Below are positions 44,461 to 54,018 of a stretch of DNA of 64,000 nt, piece after piece. The notes beneath the pieces were generated by a model that worked only from the letters and a program-made list of their open reading frames with translations, did no database searches and was not told the DNA's origin. The stretch lies in contig JAFUSQ010000019.1 in the NCBI GenBank assembly GCA_017467605.1, forward strand, positions 78,073 through 142,072. The letters are read 5' to 3'. Made by a program: the position numbers and the translations under genes. The DNA comes from a bacterium. Its GTDB lineage: Bacteria; Cyanobacteriota; Vampirovibrionia; Gastranaerophilales; Gastranaerophilaceae. The first letter of the stretch is position 1. Each line of letters opens with the position of its first letter.

Positions 44461-44506
44461 GTATGTTTTAAAAGAGAATGAAAATTGAATAGAAATAAAC
44501 GAACAA

Positions 44507-44581
44507 GGCTGGGTAGCTCAGTTGGTTAGAGCGTTCGGCTCATACCCGAAAGGTTCGAGAGTTCGAATCTCTCCCCAGCTA
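44507..44581 (+). tRNA. tRNA-Met (elongator, anticodon CAT) carried by the element
   Basis: GGCTGGG/CCCAGCT acceptor, GCTC D-arm, TTCGG-CTCATAC-CCGAA, T-arm GAGAG-TTCGAAT-CTCTC. Complete, no encoded CCA. It can replace the host tRNA that the insertion broke. Its acceptor stem differs from that of the host copy (GGCAAGG). Confidence 0.95.
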
Positions 44582-44590
44582 TTATAAATA

Positions 44591-44621
44591 AAGAGTTTCC
44601 ACGATTTAGGAAACTCTTTTT
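44591..44621 (+). terminator. Terminator of element tRNA-Met
   Basis: AAGAGTTTCC, loop ACGATTTA, GGAAACTCTT, T5. Confidence 0.85.
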
Positions 44622-44730
44622 ATTTGCCATTGTTGCAATTTGTTGCAACAAAATCATAGAATTTTAGTATAATTTTAAATCATTTAACAGTTTACATGTT
44701 TATGATATTCTTAAGAAAAAGGAGTGGAGT

Positions 44731-45618
44731 ATGGCAATACCTGATTTTCAAACTTTAATGTTACCGTTGTTAGAATTATTAGAAGACGGCAAACCTGTTA
44801 AATTATCAGAAATGGTTGATATAATGTCTGATAAATACAATTTAACAGAAGAAGAAAGAAATGAATGGTTGCCAAGTAAGGTTCAAAAAACCATGTATAA
44901 TCGTGTAGCATGGGCAAAACAATATTTAAAAAACTCTGAATTAATAGAATCTCCAGAAAAGGGTTCTTTTAAAATAACAGAAAAAGGTTTAAATATTTTA
45001 AAATCAAAACCTGAAAAAATTGATTTGAGATTTCTTAAAAACTTAGACAAAGAAAATCAACCCGAAATAGAATCAGAAATACAAGAAACGCATATCGAAG
45101 AAAATAAAACTCCAGAAGAATTAATTGAGAATGCTCAAAGTTTATATACCGAGAGTTTGAAAAAAGAGTTATTAGCAAAATTAAAGAGTGTTGACCCTGT
45201 TCAATTTGAAAGAATAGTTTTAATTCTTATGGAAAAAATGAACTACGGTGTTGGTTCAATGACTCCGACAAGCCATGATGGTGGCATTGACGGGATTATT
45301 GATGAAGATGAATTAGGTTTAGAAAAGATTTATCTTCAAGCAAAAAGATATTCTGAAAATAAAGTAAATGAAAAAGAAATGCAAAATTTTGCTGGAGCTT
45401 TAGGCTGTTCTCCTGTTCGTAAAGGTGTATTTATTACAACAAGTTACTTTGATGAGAGAGCAAAAAGAAAAGCTGATTCAATTCAAGGGAAAGTGATAAG
45501 ACTTGTTGATGGTGAAGAACTAACAAGATTGATGATAAAACATAATATTGGTGTTCAAACGAAAACAAAAATAGAAATCAAAAAACTTGATGAAGATTTC
45601 TTCAACGGCGATGAGTAG
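44731..45618 (+). CDS. Mrr-type restriction endonuclease
   Basis: 295 residues. N-terminal Mrr_N winged-helix region (MAIPDFQTLMLPLLELLEDG ... NEWLPSKVQKTMYNRVAWAKQYL) and a C-terminal Mrr catalytic PD-(D/E)XK domain: DPVQFERIVLILMEKMNYG, the metal Asp in SHDGGIDGII and the Q-A-K motif in IYLQAKRY. Mrr proteins cut methylated DNA and would act as an element-borne defence. SD AAGGAGTGG precedes ATG. Followed 2 nt later by an HNH nuclease gene. Confidence 0.9.
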   Translation: MAIPDFQTLMLPLLELLEDGKPVKLSEMVDIMSDKYNLTEEERNEWLPSKVQKTMYNRVAWAKQYLKNSELIESPEKGSFKITEKGLNILKSKPEKIDLRFLKNLDKENQPEIESEIQETHIEENKTPEELIENAQSLYTESLKKELLAKLKSVDPVQFERIVLILMEKMNYGVGSMTPTSHDGGIDGIIDEDELGLEKIYLQAKRYSENKVNEKEMQNFAGALGCSPVRKGVFITTSYFDERAKRKADSIQGKVIRLVDGEELTRLMIKHNIGVQTKTKIEIKKLDEDFFNGDE

Positions 45619-45620
45619 AT

Positions 45621-46532
45621 ATGCAAAAATATTGTATATATTCTAATGAATATGTTGATGAAAGCGAATTAAACAAAGAACACATTATTCCTAAAAAACT
45701 TGGAGGACAATTAGATTTTTCTGTTTTGGTTTCAAAAGAAATAAATTCTCAATTAGGGTCAAAAATAGATGCTCCTTTTGTTAACGACACCTTTGTTCAA
45801 TTACATAGTAAATCTTATAATTTCAAAGGACACTCAAAAAAGGTAACACCGGCACTTAAAAATTCTATAATTAAGGAAACAAATGAAAAAGTTGACATTT
45901 CATTTAAAAATAACAAAATGATTTTTCATAAAAAATGGTCTAAAAATTCGCCAGCATGGACTAAAACTCTTGAACAATGTAAGGCAAAAGTTATTGAATG
46001 CAATTTCACAATGTCTCAAGATATATATGTCAGGTTTTTTGCGAAATTGTTATTAGCAACTGGTTATTACTTATATGGTGACACCTTTGTGCAATATGGA
46101 TACCATGAGGATTTGCGTAAAGTTATGAATGCAGATAAAGTTGATAAAATAATTGATGACCCTTCCTTAAAAATAAAAATTTTATCATCATTTAAAAATC
46201 CTGATGCATTTATGCATATAGTAACATCTGATTTTGAGGCTTTTAAAAATTATCATGTTATATGGAGTTCGTTTTATACAAATGCAGTTGTTTTAGGAGT
46301 CTCTTTTTTTGGAAATAAATTTTTATCTGCAAATTGTATAATATCAGATAATCCAGAAAAATTCGACATAGCTGGCAAGGGCAAAGTAATATTAAAAGAA
46401 CTATCAACTGATAGTCCACGAAGACTTATAAAAGTTACACAAGAAGATTTATTAATAAAATTTGCTGAAACATATATACCGGATTTTAATATCTCTAAAA
46501 TTATAAAATTAGCAAATAAAAATAATTCTTAA
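45621..46532 (+). CDS. HNH endonuclease-domain protein
   Basis: 303 residues. N-terminal zinc/HNH region: C-I-Y-S (one zinc Cys), ELNKEHIIPKKLGGQLDF, where E-H-I-I-P-K-K-L-G-G is the HNH first strand and His; the partner is the conserved Asn in KEINSQLGSKIDAPF. The remaining 240 residues are unassigned and could recognise DNA or a partner. Directly downstream of Mrr, so probably a paired restriction or abortive defence unit. Confidence 0.8.
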   Translation: MQKYCIYSNEYVDESELNKEHIIPKKLGGQLDFSVLVSKEINSQLGSKIDAPFVNDTFVQLHSKSYNFKGHSKKVTPALKNSIIKETNEKVDISFKNNKMIFHKKWSKNSPAWTKTLEQCKAKVIECNFTMSQDIYVRFFAKLLLATGYYLYGDTFVQYGYHEDLRKVMNADKVDKIIDDPSLKIKILSSFKNPDAFMHIVTSDFEAFKNYHVIWSSFYTNAVVLGVSFFGNKFLSANCIISDNPEKFDIAGKGKVILKELSTDSPRRLIKVTQEDLLIKFAETYIPDFNISKIIKLANKNNS

Positions 46533-46598
46533 TTTTTTATTAAATTTTAGGGGAGATTTATTATCTTATTGTAGAATAACGCTAGACTTGGAGGAAAA

Positions 46599-47171
46599 AT
46601 GAAAGCATTGGAAAAACTTGAAATACAAGAGAATAAAAAACAACTAAAATCAATTATTAAAAAATTAAATGATAAACTCAATGAATTAGAACAGATTAAC
46701 AATAATGATGAATTCAATAATTGGCATATATATTTAGTTGTTTTTGTAAGTAGTTTTCTAGAGCCTAAATCTGCACAATTGGAGCAGGTACTTAGAAATA
46801 GGATTTATAATATCAGTGTATATCATAAAACTTTTGAAGAAGAAAAGAGTAATGCAAAATTAATTCTTCAAGGTTTAATTGATTCGCTTTTAATAAATGG
46901 CTTACCTCAAAAAAATAAAAATGATAGTGGAATAAACTTAAATAATAACACTACTGTTAATCAAACTCAAACTATAAATGTTGATATATCACAAATATTG
47001 CGTGAAGAACTTGGGAATGCAAGAATTAGAGAACTTGAAAACCTAATAAAAAACGAAAAAAATGTTGACTCCAAGTTTTCTGTAATAACAAACGCATTAC
47101 GAGATTTTGGCATAGAAACATTGTCATCAACATTAGCAAAAGTTTTATTAAGTTATTTAGGTAAATTTTAA
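46599..47171 (+). CDS. Unrecognised coiled-coil protein of the nuclease operon
   Basis: 190 residues. N-terminal coiled coil (EKLEIQENKKQLKSIIKKLNDKLNE, in heptads), a central Asn-rich linker (NLNNNTTVNQTQTINVDISQ) and a C-terminal helix bundle. SD TTGGAGG precedes ATG. Same strand as Mrr and HNH after a 66-bp gap. Could be a regulator or subunit; no catalytic motif. Confidence 0.65.
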   Translation: MKALEKLEIQENKKQLKSIIKKLNDKLNELEQINNNDEFNNWHIYLVVFVSSFLEPKSAQLEQVLRNRIYNISVYHKTFEEEKSNAKLILQGLIDSLLINGLPQKNKNDSGINLNNNTTVNQTQTINVDISQILREELGNARIRELENLIKNEKNVDSKFSVITNALRDFGIETLSSTLAKVLLSYLGKF

Positions 47172-47186
47172 AATATCGATAGAGTA

Positions 47187-48272
47187 TTATATCACCACAT
47201 CATTCATGGCATTGCCTCCGATTTCGTAGAGTTCAGGCATTAGGTGTCCGTACTTGTCTAGGGTTACTTGTATTGAGCTATGCCCCATTTGTTGTTGAAT
47301 AAATTTTATCGGAATATGCTTTGAAATCATTAAACTAGCGTATGTGTGGCGCAAGTCGTGAAAACGAATATCTTTCACTCCTGCAAGTTTTAGGCAAGGT
47401 TTGAAAAATCTTTTTGCCATATTGTTTGGATCAATATACCCTCCTGTACTGTTACAAAAAACGATATGGCTTTTTGGGGCCTTTTGTTTCCAGTCTTTTA
47501 GGACAGAAATTAAATTTTCAGGTATCGCAACATTTCTGACAGAATTTTTTGTTTTGGTTTCTTCTGCTCTGCCATGGTTAAGGCTCTTATTTACTCGGAT
47601 AAGTTTTTTGTCAAAATCTATGTCATTCCAAGTTAGTGCCAAAAGTTCCCCTCGCCTCATTCCTGTTGCTATTGCAGTTTGCAGTAAAGGATAAAATGTC
47701 GGATAGTTTTCTTTTGCAGTAGTTAAAAGTGCCTTAATATCAAAAGTATCAAGAAATTCCATTTCCATATGTGGAAGTTTTAGCCGTTTTACAGAGGTTA
47801 CAGGGTTATAATTTAAAAAATTTCCTTCTATCGCTTTGTTAAAAATTCCACTCAATAGATTTATAGTGTGATTAATGGTCTTTGCCTTTAACCCCTTATC
47901 CTGCATATATTTTATATAATCTCTAATTACATTTGGAGTAATTTCAACAGCTTTATACTTTTCAAAATAAGGAATTAGATGATTTTTCAGATATCCCCTA
48001 TATCCAAGAATAGTATTTAATCGGCAATATGAGTTTGCGTAGTTGTTCATAAAATTTTCTACAATAGCTGTAAACATAACTTGAGTGTTTTTATAAACAT
48101 AAGAACCTTTATCAATTTCTATGCGCACTTTTGCAAGATAGTTTTCAGCCTGTGCCTTTGTCTTAAAGCCACTTTTTACTACTCTTTTCTTGGTGTTGTC
48201 TATAAAATCAACAGACCAAGAACAACCGGTTGAACCGTCTTTATTTTTCCAAGTTCTTTTTGTTACTTTCAT
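47187..48272 (-). CDS. Tyrosine recombinase (integrase) of the element
   Basis: 361 residues: N-terminal arm-binding domain (KRTWKNKDGSTGCSWSV), SAM-like core-binding domain (~65-160), catalytic domain with R in TGMRRGELLAL, the HxxR box HDLRHTYASL, late His in MGHSSIQ and nucleophile Tyr in TLDKYGHL. Complete set R-K-H-R-H-Y. Expected to recombine the CTCATACCCG core in tRNA-Met. Lies 2.8 kb inside the left end, unusual for integrases that sit next to the att site. Confidence 0.95.
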   Translation of the reverse strand: MKVTKRTWKNKDGSTGCSWSVDFIDNTKKRVVKSGFKTKAQAENYLAKVRIEIDKGSYVYKNTQVMFTAIVENFMNNYANSYCRLNTILGYRGYLKNHLIPYFEKYKAVEITPNVIRDYIKYMQDKGLKAKTINHTINLLSGIFNKAIEGNFLNYNPVTSVKRLKLPHMEMEFLDTFDIKALLTTAKENYPTFYPLLQTAIATGMRRGELLALTWNDIDFDKKLIRVNKSLNHGRAEETKTKNSVRNVAIPENLISVLKDWKQKAPKSHIVFCNSTGGYIDPNNMAKRFFKPCLKLAGVKDIRFHDLRHTYASLMISKHIPIKFIQQQMGHSSIQVTLDKYGHLMPELYEIGGNAMNDVVI

Positions 48273-48371
48273 AATTATATATACGAGAAACTTCGTACCT
48301 TCTTCTACAAGGGATAAAATTTTGAGTATAAAAATAAAAGCCGATAGGCTAAAAATCCCTTATATATAATA

Positions 48372-48417
48372 AAAACACCCCTCAAAATATTTTGTCAAAT
48401 ATTTCAAGAGGTGTTTT
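48372..48417 (-). terminator. Terminator after the small minus-strand genes
   Basis: AAAACACCCCTC pairs with GAGGTGTTTT around an AT-rich loop, with A/T-runs on both sides. Confidence 0.65.
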
Positions 48418-48444
48418 GTACGGTAAAGAACACAACAAAAGTGG

Positions 48445-48645
48445 TTATTGTTTAACAACATAAAAAGTACGGTCAATAACTCTGTTTTTATTGTCATAGT
48501 ATGTAACAGTTACAGTCCTATTTATCTTATCAACAAAAACAGTTTTTCTCGGCTGTTTAATTTTACCATGACAGCCTTTTTGTCTTGGTATAATACCGTT
48601 TGAGAGTTCATGAAACCGTTTTTCATTAATGTAAATTGAATTCAT
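48445..48645 (-). CDS. 66-residue basic small protein
   Basis: ATG 48645 has AAAGGCGGT upstream; the longer frame to 48702 lacks an SD. The product (MNSIYINEKRFHELSNG, RQKGCHGKIKQPRKTVFV, TVTVTYYDNKNRVI) is basic and beta-rich. Unrecognised. Probably the last gene of the element's early operon. Confidence 0.6.
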   Translation of the reverse strand: MNSIYINEKRFHELSNGIIPRQKGCHGKIKQPRKTVFVDKINRTVTVTYYDNKNRVIDRTFYVVKQ

Positions 48646-48798
48646 TTTTAACCGCCTTTCATTGTGTTTATCAAAATCCTGAAATATTAAAAATGAGGTC
48701 ATTGGTAAGGCTTAGGTGAGTTTATATATATAGTCAAAATGGAAAATTTTGCCAAAATTTATAAATACCTTATAGAGCCTTACCAGTTGCCTCAATTT

Positions 48799-49335
48799 TT
48801 AACTATCATACTTTGGGAATAGTTTACGAGGTTTGGAATATTGATAAAGTTCTTCTCTTGTCATTTTTAAAGCCTTATTAATCCTACCCTCTTGAATATA
48901 AACAGGTTTGCTGACTTTCAAACCATTTACATCTCGAAAAATATGGCAGTCTATCATACCTTTTGAGTAGTATTGATTTACACGCATTAGTTCAAGTTTA
49001 CCGTTTATGTATTTGAAAAAATATTTTAGATCTAGGTAAACAAAACCTCTATCAGCCTTATGTATGTGCCGTTCTGTAAGATTTTTGTAATCAATCTTAT
49101 AGGTTATGAATCGTTTTTCTTTTCGCTTGTGATCATAGACTGTTTCTCTAATAATTTTATAGTTTGGTGTGTCATAACAATAATTAAAGAAACTTGTTTT
49201 AATCTTATGATTACCCTCAAAATCTTCAAAGATTTCATCTTTTGCAAGTTTTCCATTTTCTTTTTTTAAATGATGAAATAATTCATAATAAAATCGCTCA
49301 AGTAGGAATATCCTGCAATTTGTAATGTCAGTCAT
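48799..49335 (-). CDS. 178-residue unrecognised protein of the element
   Basis: Highly charged, aromatic-rich (RFYYELFHHLKKENGK, KYFFKYINGKLELMRV), with no known motif. It starts 3 nt after the HTH excisionase-like gene ends, so the two are co-transcribed. Gene order suggests a replication or regulatory role like other genes beside xis, but this is inference. Confidence 0.65.
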   Translation of the reverse strand: MTDITNCRIFLLERFYYELFHHLKKENGKLAKDEIFEDFEGNHKIKTSFFNYCYDTPNYKIIRETVYDHKRKEKRFITYKIDYKNLTERHIHKADRGFVYLDLKYFFKYINGKLELMRVNQYYSKGMIDCHIFRDVNGLKVSKPVYIQEGRINKALKMTREELYQYSKPRKLFPKYDS

Positions 49336-49338
49336 ACT

Positions 49339-49527
49339 CTAACTCCATTCTAGTGTGCTATTTGTTGGGTGTACTACAATAATTTTGGATATGTCTTTAT
49401 CGGTAAACCTTAAAAGTCTGCCGACTTTGACATATCCAATTATCCCTTTGTGAACCCAGTCATAAAGAGTAGATTTTTTGATGTTTAGCTTCTGTGCTAC
49501 TTCATCAGGGGTGTACATCTGTTGCAT
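49339..49527 (-). CDS. Excisionase-like MerR/HTH_17 protein
   Basis: 62 residues from ATG 49527 (AAGGTGAT upstream). YTPDEVAQKLNIKKSTLYDWVHKG is the winged-helix excisionase pattern, with the wing G-Y-V-K-V-G-R-L-L-R-F. Such proteins direct excision or control integrase expression. Near the ArdC-like gene and the integrase. Confidence 0.85.
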   Translation of the reverse strand: MQQMYTPDEVAQKLNIKKSTLYDWVHKGIIGYVKVGRLLRFTDKDISKIIVVHPTNSTLEWS

Positions 49528-49593
49528 ATTTTTATCACCTTCCTTTCGTTTTGTGTAATTTATATACATATACGAGAGGTTTGGTGATTTATG

Positions 49594-50415
49594 CTACATA
49601 GCTAAAAGAAAATTAAGGGCGAATGTTGCTTCTTTACAGGCTTTGAAAATGTAGTTCGTGTCGTTTTCAAGTTCTTTGAGCCAACTGCCTACATAATTTG
49701 AAGTGTTTTGAATATTTGGAGTTATCCCAAAATTAGCACATAAAAAACTTGCCCCAATTTCTGCAACAAGTTCCTCAAATGCTCTACCCCTTTCACTATC
49801 TGCGTCATGTGTGTCAAATCTGTCAAGGCAAATTTCTTGACCAGTCCAATGAATTAATTCATGAAATAATGTTGAATAATATCCCTCATTATTTTTAAAT
49901 TTGGATTTGTAAGGCATATTGATATAATTATTTGTTACATCATAAAATGCACGCTCGCCTTTGTGAATTATTTTTGGGTTTACTCTTTTAAGAAAATTCT
50001 CAACATTGTCAAGTTTAGCAATATTATTGTTTTCAGTATCAAGTTTTAAACCTTCCACTTGGTCAAGATTAAAAACTTTTTCAACCTTGAAAAAAGGAGT
50101 GATGACATATTCATCATCACTCCCATCTTTCAGCTCCTTTTTAGGAAAACATGCTATAACCTGTGTACCTTTTGAACCCTTTTTAACCTTTGCATTAAGA
50201 CTGCGTGCTTGTGCAAAACCTAACCAATAATTATTAGTAAAACCTTTAAGTCTTGCAGTTAGCCATAAATACAAAATATTTATGCCTTGATACTGCTTTT
50301 TAGTTTTAAAATTTACAGGAAGTTGGCATCTTTCAAAAGGACATTCCCAAGGTCTAACACCTTTTTTTAGCGCATTAATTATTTGGCTTGTTATTTCCTT
50401 CTGAAACTGTTTCAT
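49594..50415 (-). CDS. ArdC-like anti-restriction / ssDNA-binding metallopeptidase-fold protein
   Basis: 273 residues. N-terminal ArdC-N domain (WECPFERCQLPVNFKTKKQYQGIN, in parts, then NYWLGFAQARSLNAKVKKGSKG) that binds single-stranded DNA, followed by a zincin-like domain with H-E-L-I-H in STLFHELIHWTGQ and the distal Glu in AFEELVAEIGASFL. ArdC proteins protect incoming DNA from host restriction and are typical of plasmids and integrative elements. Overlaps the preceding gene by 4 nt. Confidence 0.88.
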   Translation of the reverse strand: MKQFQKEITSQIINALKKGVRPWECPFERCQLPVNFKTKKQYQGINILYLWLTARLKGFTNNYWLGFAQARSLNAKVKKGSKGTQVIACFPKKELKDGSDDEYVITPFFKVEKVFNLDQVEGLKLDTENNNIAKLDNVENFLKRVNPKIIHKGERAFYDVTNNYINMPYKSKFKNNEGYYSTLFHELIHWTGQEICLDRFDTHDADSERGRAFEELVAEIGASFLCANFGITPNIQNTSNYVGSWLKELENDTNYIFKACKEATFALNFLLAM

Positions 50416-50849
50416 TTATTACCTCCTAAACTTCTTACAGATTGTAAAAAGACAGTAGTGGTAATTGCTCGTATGCTTTCCTCACTCTTAAAATTTGTTA
50501 CCTGACTTCTGACAAGTTTGTCGCAATTTTCGTAGTGTTGTGCAAGTACCTTCGCTTTTTTTAAGAGATAATCTTTAACTGTTTCATTGACTTTTTCTTG
50601 CTTTGTAACAGATTTTGCAACTTCTTCAACTTCTTTTTTCAAAGGAAAAATAATAATTTTATTGTTCTCTTTAGTAATTGATACGGGCTGATTCCGTTTC
50701 AAATTCTGCAAAAAATCATCTTCGGGTTTGCCCCATTTGGTAACAAGATCACCGTTTACGGTTTCAAACACGACATTAACGCGTCTGCCAAACTTTGTTG
50801 CTACTTCTTTACAAGGGTATTTTACCTTTGCTTGTACTGAATTTGTCAT
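50412..50849 (-). CDS. 145-residue unrecognised protein coupled to the ArdC-like gene
   Basis: ATG 50849 has AAAGGAGGT upstream; the frame upstream to 50981 has none. N-terminal part (KFGRRVNVVFETVNGDLVTKWG) is beta-rich, and the C-terminal part (VKDYLLKKAKVLAQHYENCDK) is helical. It could be a small ssDNA- or DNA-binding partner. The 4-nt overlap with the ArdC-like gene indicates one operon. Unrecognised family. Confidence 0.65.
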   Translation of the reverse strand: MTNSVQAKVKYPCKEVATKFGRRVNVVFETVNGDLVTKWGKPEDDFLQNLKRNQPVSITKENNKIIIFPLKKEVEEVAKSVTKQEKVNETVKDYLLKKAKVLAQHYENCDKLVRSQVTNFKSEESIRAITTTVFLQSVRSLGGNK

Positions 50850-51414
50850 AATTGACCTCCTTTGTTGATGTACTACCTTCGGATTTGTGTCCGGTCTGTC
50901 AAGTGTGTCAAGGCAAATAAAATAATGAAACAAGGCTGAAAGCCTGTTATATTGCCTATATTTATAATAAAACTTGGTCAAATAGAGATGTCAAATTATG
51001 AAAGTCATAATGTAACAAAATATTGCAAATTCTCTCACAGAGCAGTTTTAAGGTTATTGGGTTATCAATGTACAAAATAAAAACTGATACTTTTAATAAA
51101 ATCAATAGATTTTATTTAGTATAAAAACTTAATTCAAATGATTATATTATCTGTGTTACTGTAATTCTTTTGTGTTCTATCTTTTTGTTGTGTGTCTTAT
51201 TTTACTTAAAATTTTTCTCTTGTTGTTTCTTTTTTTACTTTTGCTTGTTCTTTTTCTTCTTCTTCTTCTTTATTTAATTTTACTCAGCTAAGCCGAAAAC
51301 ACTCCTACTGGAGTGTCTTCGTGTGAAAATCGGTTTCATATTATGAAACTTACATGAATATACGAAAATTAAGCAACAACTTTTACGAAGATAAGTTGAA
51401 TTCTATTTCAAATA
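50850..51414. other. 565-bp gene-free region, pyrimidine-rich
   Basis: No gene seen. 51180-51290 is very T-rich with CTT repeats, and ACACTCC-TACT-GGAGTGT forms a hairpin at about 51298-51317. This sits between the replication-type genes (helicase, clamp-like) and the early operon, where an origin might lie. Confidence 0.4.
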
Positions 51415-52698
51415 TTATTTACTATGATAAATTATAAATTTTATATTTCCTCCATATAGACAAACTCGATTATTATTTTTGTTTAGAAATAATAAAGGTC
51501 GTTGACTATTTTTCTCATATGTATTGGCACTCTTTAATGTTTCAAGTAATTTTGCAGAATACATGAAGAAACTTTTACCATTTGCCTCGTTTAATATATC
51601 AATATCATCGCAACTTAAATCTGAAAAAAATGTTTGGGAATCTCTTGCAAATTCTTTACAATTATTTTCTGTAAATAAAAACATTGTATTGTTTTTAATT
51701 TTCATTTTAACAATACCTTTGTTCAAGATATCATTTTGTTTAATAAATATTTCAAGCCGTTTTAATAAGATATTAGGATAACCTTTAACATAAATAGGCG
51801 TTTTGAGAACAGGGTATATCTCATTGCTTAAGTTTTCTTGTGTTATTTTCATTCGTTCATCAAAAATCGCACTTATTTTGTTCGTATTGTGTATAGTGTA
51901 CAATATTAGTTGTAATCTATCTGAAATTTTTACATATATTGAATGGTTAAAGAAACGGATTTCTATTTTAGCTATATTATAACTAAAGTTGTTCACAATG
52001 TTTTTATCAAAATTTTTACATACATTATAAAAGAATTTTAAATGTTTTGTTGAAACAACCATATTTGGTAAATCTAAATTATTGATCACGAAACTAAATT
52101 GTTTTTGTATGTATGTATCATTATCTTCGTGAATGTAGTATGCTGTTTTGTCTTTTATATAGAAGTAGCCTTTTAAATCCTCTTTGCATAAGGCAGTTAT
52201 TTGTAAAAAGTCTTTAAATGACTCCCGTTCAAACTTAAGTTTTTCTTCCTTATTGGCATACTTAAAGCGAGCAATTATTTTCGCAATTTCCTGTTTATCA
52301 ACAGTGTAGTCATTAATTGAGGCATCTGTTAAGCCATCTATGTTTATAGTAAGTACAGTATCCTTTTTATAAAATCTTATAGTTCTACAGTCTTTTGGGA
52401 TTTTCTTTAGCATAAACATAAAATCATATGCATCTACAGTAAATAAATCCTCCAAATACTTTGAGTTATCTTGATTCAATACATCAATATTTGTAAAATA
52501 TTGAAAAAACTCAGTCTTGAATAATATTTCAAGTTTTTTATTTTTAGAAAAAATGTAGAAATATTGCTTGTATTCTTTTTTACGAATTACTTGCAGTAAT
52601 GGAGTTAAGGCTTTTTGTAAATCCGATACATTAAATTCTACAAACTTGCCTCTTTTAAACTCATCATTAAGATAGCCTAAATTATTATTGTTTATCAT
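51415..52698 (-). CDS. 427-residue protein with sliding-clamp-like features
   Basis: No clear family by eye. Segments recall bacterial DNA clamp (DnaN) structure: VSDLQKALTPLLQVIRK (first helix and strand), FTVDAYDFMFMLKKIPKD (second-domain helix), and the C-terminal FMYSAKLLETLKSAN with P-L-L-F-L-N-K-N-N-N-R-V-C-L-Y-G ending in a strand, like the end of DnaN. Overlaps the upstream helicase gene by 14 nt. A clamp fold is a hypothesis; it could equally be an unrelated replication protein. Confidence 0.45.
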   Translation of the reverse strand: MINNNNLGYLNDEFKRGKFVEFNVSDLQKALTPLLQVIRKKEYKQYFYIFSKNKKLEILFKTEFFQYFTNIDVLNQDNSKYLEDLFTVDAYDFMFMLKKIPKDCRTIRFYKKDTVLTINIDGLTDASINDYTVDKQEIAKIIARFKYANKEEKLKFERESFKDFLQITALCKEDLKGYFYIKDKTAYYIHEDNDTYIQKQFSFVINNLDLPNMVVSTKHLKFFYNVCKNFDKNIVNNFSYNIAKIEIRFFNHSIYVKISDRLQLILYTIHNTNKISAIFDERMKITQENLSNEIYPVLKTPIYVKGYPNILLKRLEIFIKQNDILNKGIVKMKIKNNTMFLFTENNCKEFARDSQTFFSDLSCDDIDILNEANGKSFFMYSAKLLETLKSANTYEKNSQRPLLFLNKNNNRVCLYGGNIKFIIYHSK

Positions 52699-53908
52699 TT
52701 TCTTTACTCCATTCTTTAATTTTTATACCTTTGTAACCTCTTTGTTTATCAATTTTAATAGGTTGAAAACCTTTAATCTTAAGAATTGTACCAACTTTGT
52801 TTGGGGGAAATGCTTTATAATAATTTTCATCACAAAAGCTTTTGTATGCTTTATTCAATTCAGATGATTTAATTTCGGCATCCATCTTTTTATCACACAT
52901 TCTGTCAATAAATTCACTAACATTATCATATTCATAGCGATATTTATTTCTTAAATCTTTAAGCTCTTTGGGAATATTTAAACCTTCTTTCTTCCAGTTA
53001 TTGTAACCTTGTATGCACCAATTCAATATGCCTTGTGCCTCTTGTTTTAATGTTTCAGACATAAATAAATCTCTTGTCTTTTGAGTTATATTCTTATTAA
53101 ATGGCAAAATATGACATCTACGCCAAAAAGAATTTGTAAAATCTTCTATATGAGGGAATGTGTTACAAACAATAATCAATTTTGATTTATTGATAAATTC
53201 TATTTGCTTTTGCCTGTATTCAAAGCCTATAGTGTCATTTCCTGTAAGTTGTTTAAATATTGACAAATTAATTTTGTTATTATTGGGGTATTCGTTTATT
53301 ATCGCTAATCTTTTGCCTATCAAATTAACCTGTTCTTCATGCGACAGTTTATTATCTTTTATGATCATATTGTAGTTTACACTACTTGCATAACTTCCGA
53401 ATACATGCCTTAATACTTCTAATAATGTCGTTTTACCATTTGCCCCGCTCCCTATAAAGAAAAAGGCACACTGTTCTTCTGAATACCCTGAAAGGCAATA
53501 ACCGACAACTCTTTGAAAATAATTGATAATCTCTTGATTACCCTCAAATATCGTATTCAAAAAATCCAAGAATTTTGGAATCTCAGTATAATCCGAATCA
53601 TATCCTATATTTACTCTACTTCTACTAAAATTTGGTTTCTTAAAAAATACTTTTGTCTCAAGATTTAACCAATTGTCACACACCAATAGCATTTTTGGAT
53701 TTCCATATATATCGTCAAGACTTATTTCTGGTATTTCTTGCAAAAAGTCCGTCACCTGCGTACCCTTCACTCCAAACTGATTTTTTAAAATTTGGATAAC
53801 CTCTCTTTTGTTTACTGGAATGCACAATTTGTCTTGCAGTTGATAATATTGATTAATTTGTCTGCAATACTGGAATTCTGTTTCTTCAAATAAATTTTCT
53901 TTTTCCAT
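52685..53908 (-). CDS. P4/D5-family SF3 helicase (phage/plasmid primase C-terminal type)
   Basis: 407 residues. A D5_N-like region (NWLNLETKVFFKKPNFSR) precedes an SF3 helicase with Walker A GSGANGKTTLLEVLR, Walker B region RLAIINEYPNNNKINL and motif C LIIVCNTFPHIEDFTNSFWRR. P4-type wHTH at the C-terminus. It lacks an N-terminal primase domain, so is shorter than typical 500-800-residue members; priming must come from another protein. Would drive element replication. Confidence 0.9.
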   Translation of the reverse strand: MEKENLFEETEFQYCRQINQYYQLQDKLCIPVNKREVIQILKNQFGVKGTQVTDFLQEIPEISLDDIYGNPKMLLVCDNWLNLETKVFFKKPNFSRSRVNIGYDSDYTEIPKFLDFLNTIFEGNQEIINYFQRVVGYCLSGYSEEQCAFFFIGSGANGKTTLLEVLRHVFGSYASSVNYNMIIKDNKLSHEEQVNLIGKRLAIINEYPNNNKINLSIFKQLTGNDTIGFEYRQKQIEFINKSKLIIVCNTFPHIEDFTNSFWRRCHILPFNKNITQKTRDLFMSETLKQEAQGILNWCIQGYNNWKKEGLNIPKELKDLRNKYRYEYDNVSEFIDRMCDKKMDAEIKSSELNKAYKSFCDENYYKAFPPNKVGTILKIKGFQPIKIDKQRGYKGIKIKEWSKENDKQ

Positions 53909-54018
53909 ATATTTCCCTTTCTCTACTTTGTATATTACTCTTTATTACTTCCACGACATCGGTGTGCTTGTGTACATTATTAAAAAATTTTATTTTTTTG
54001 TCAAGGGATAAATAAAAA

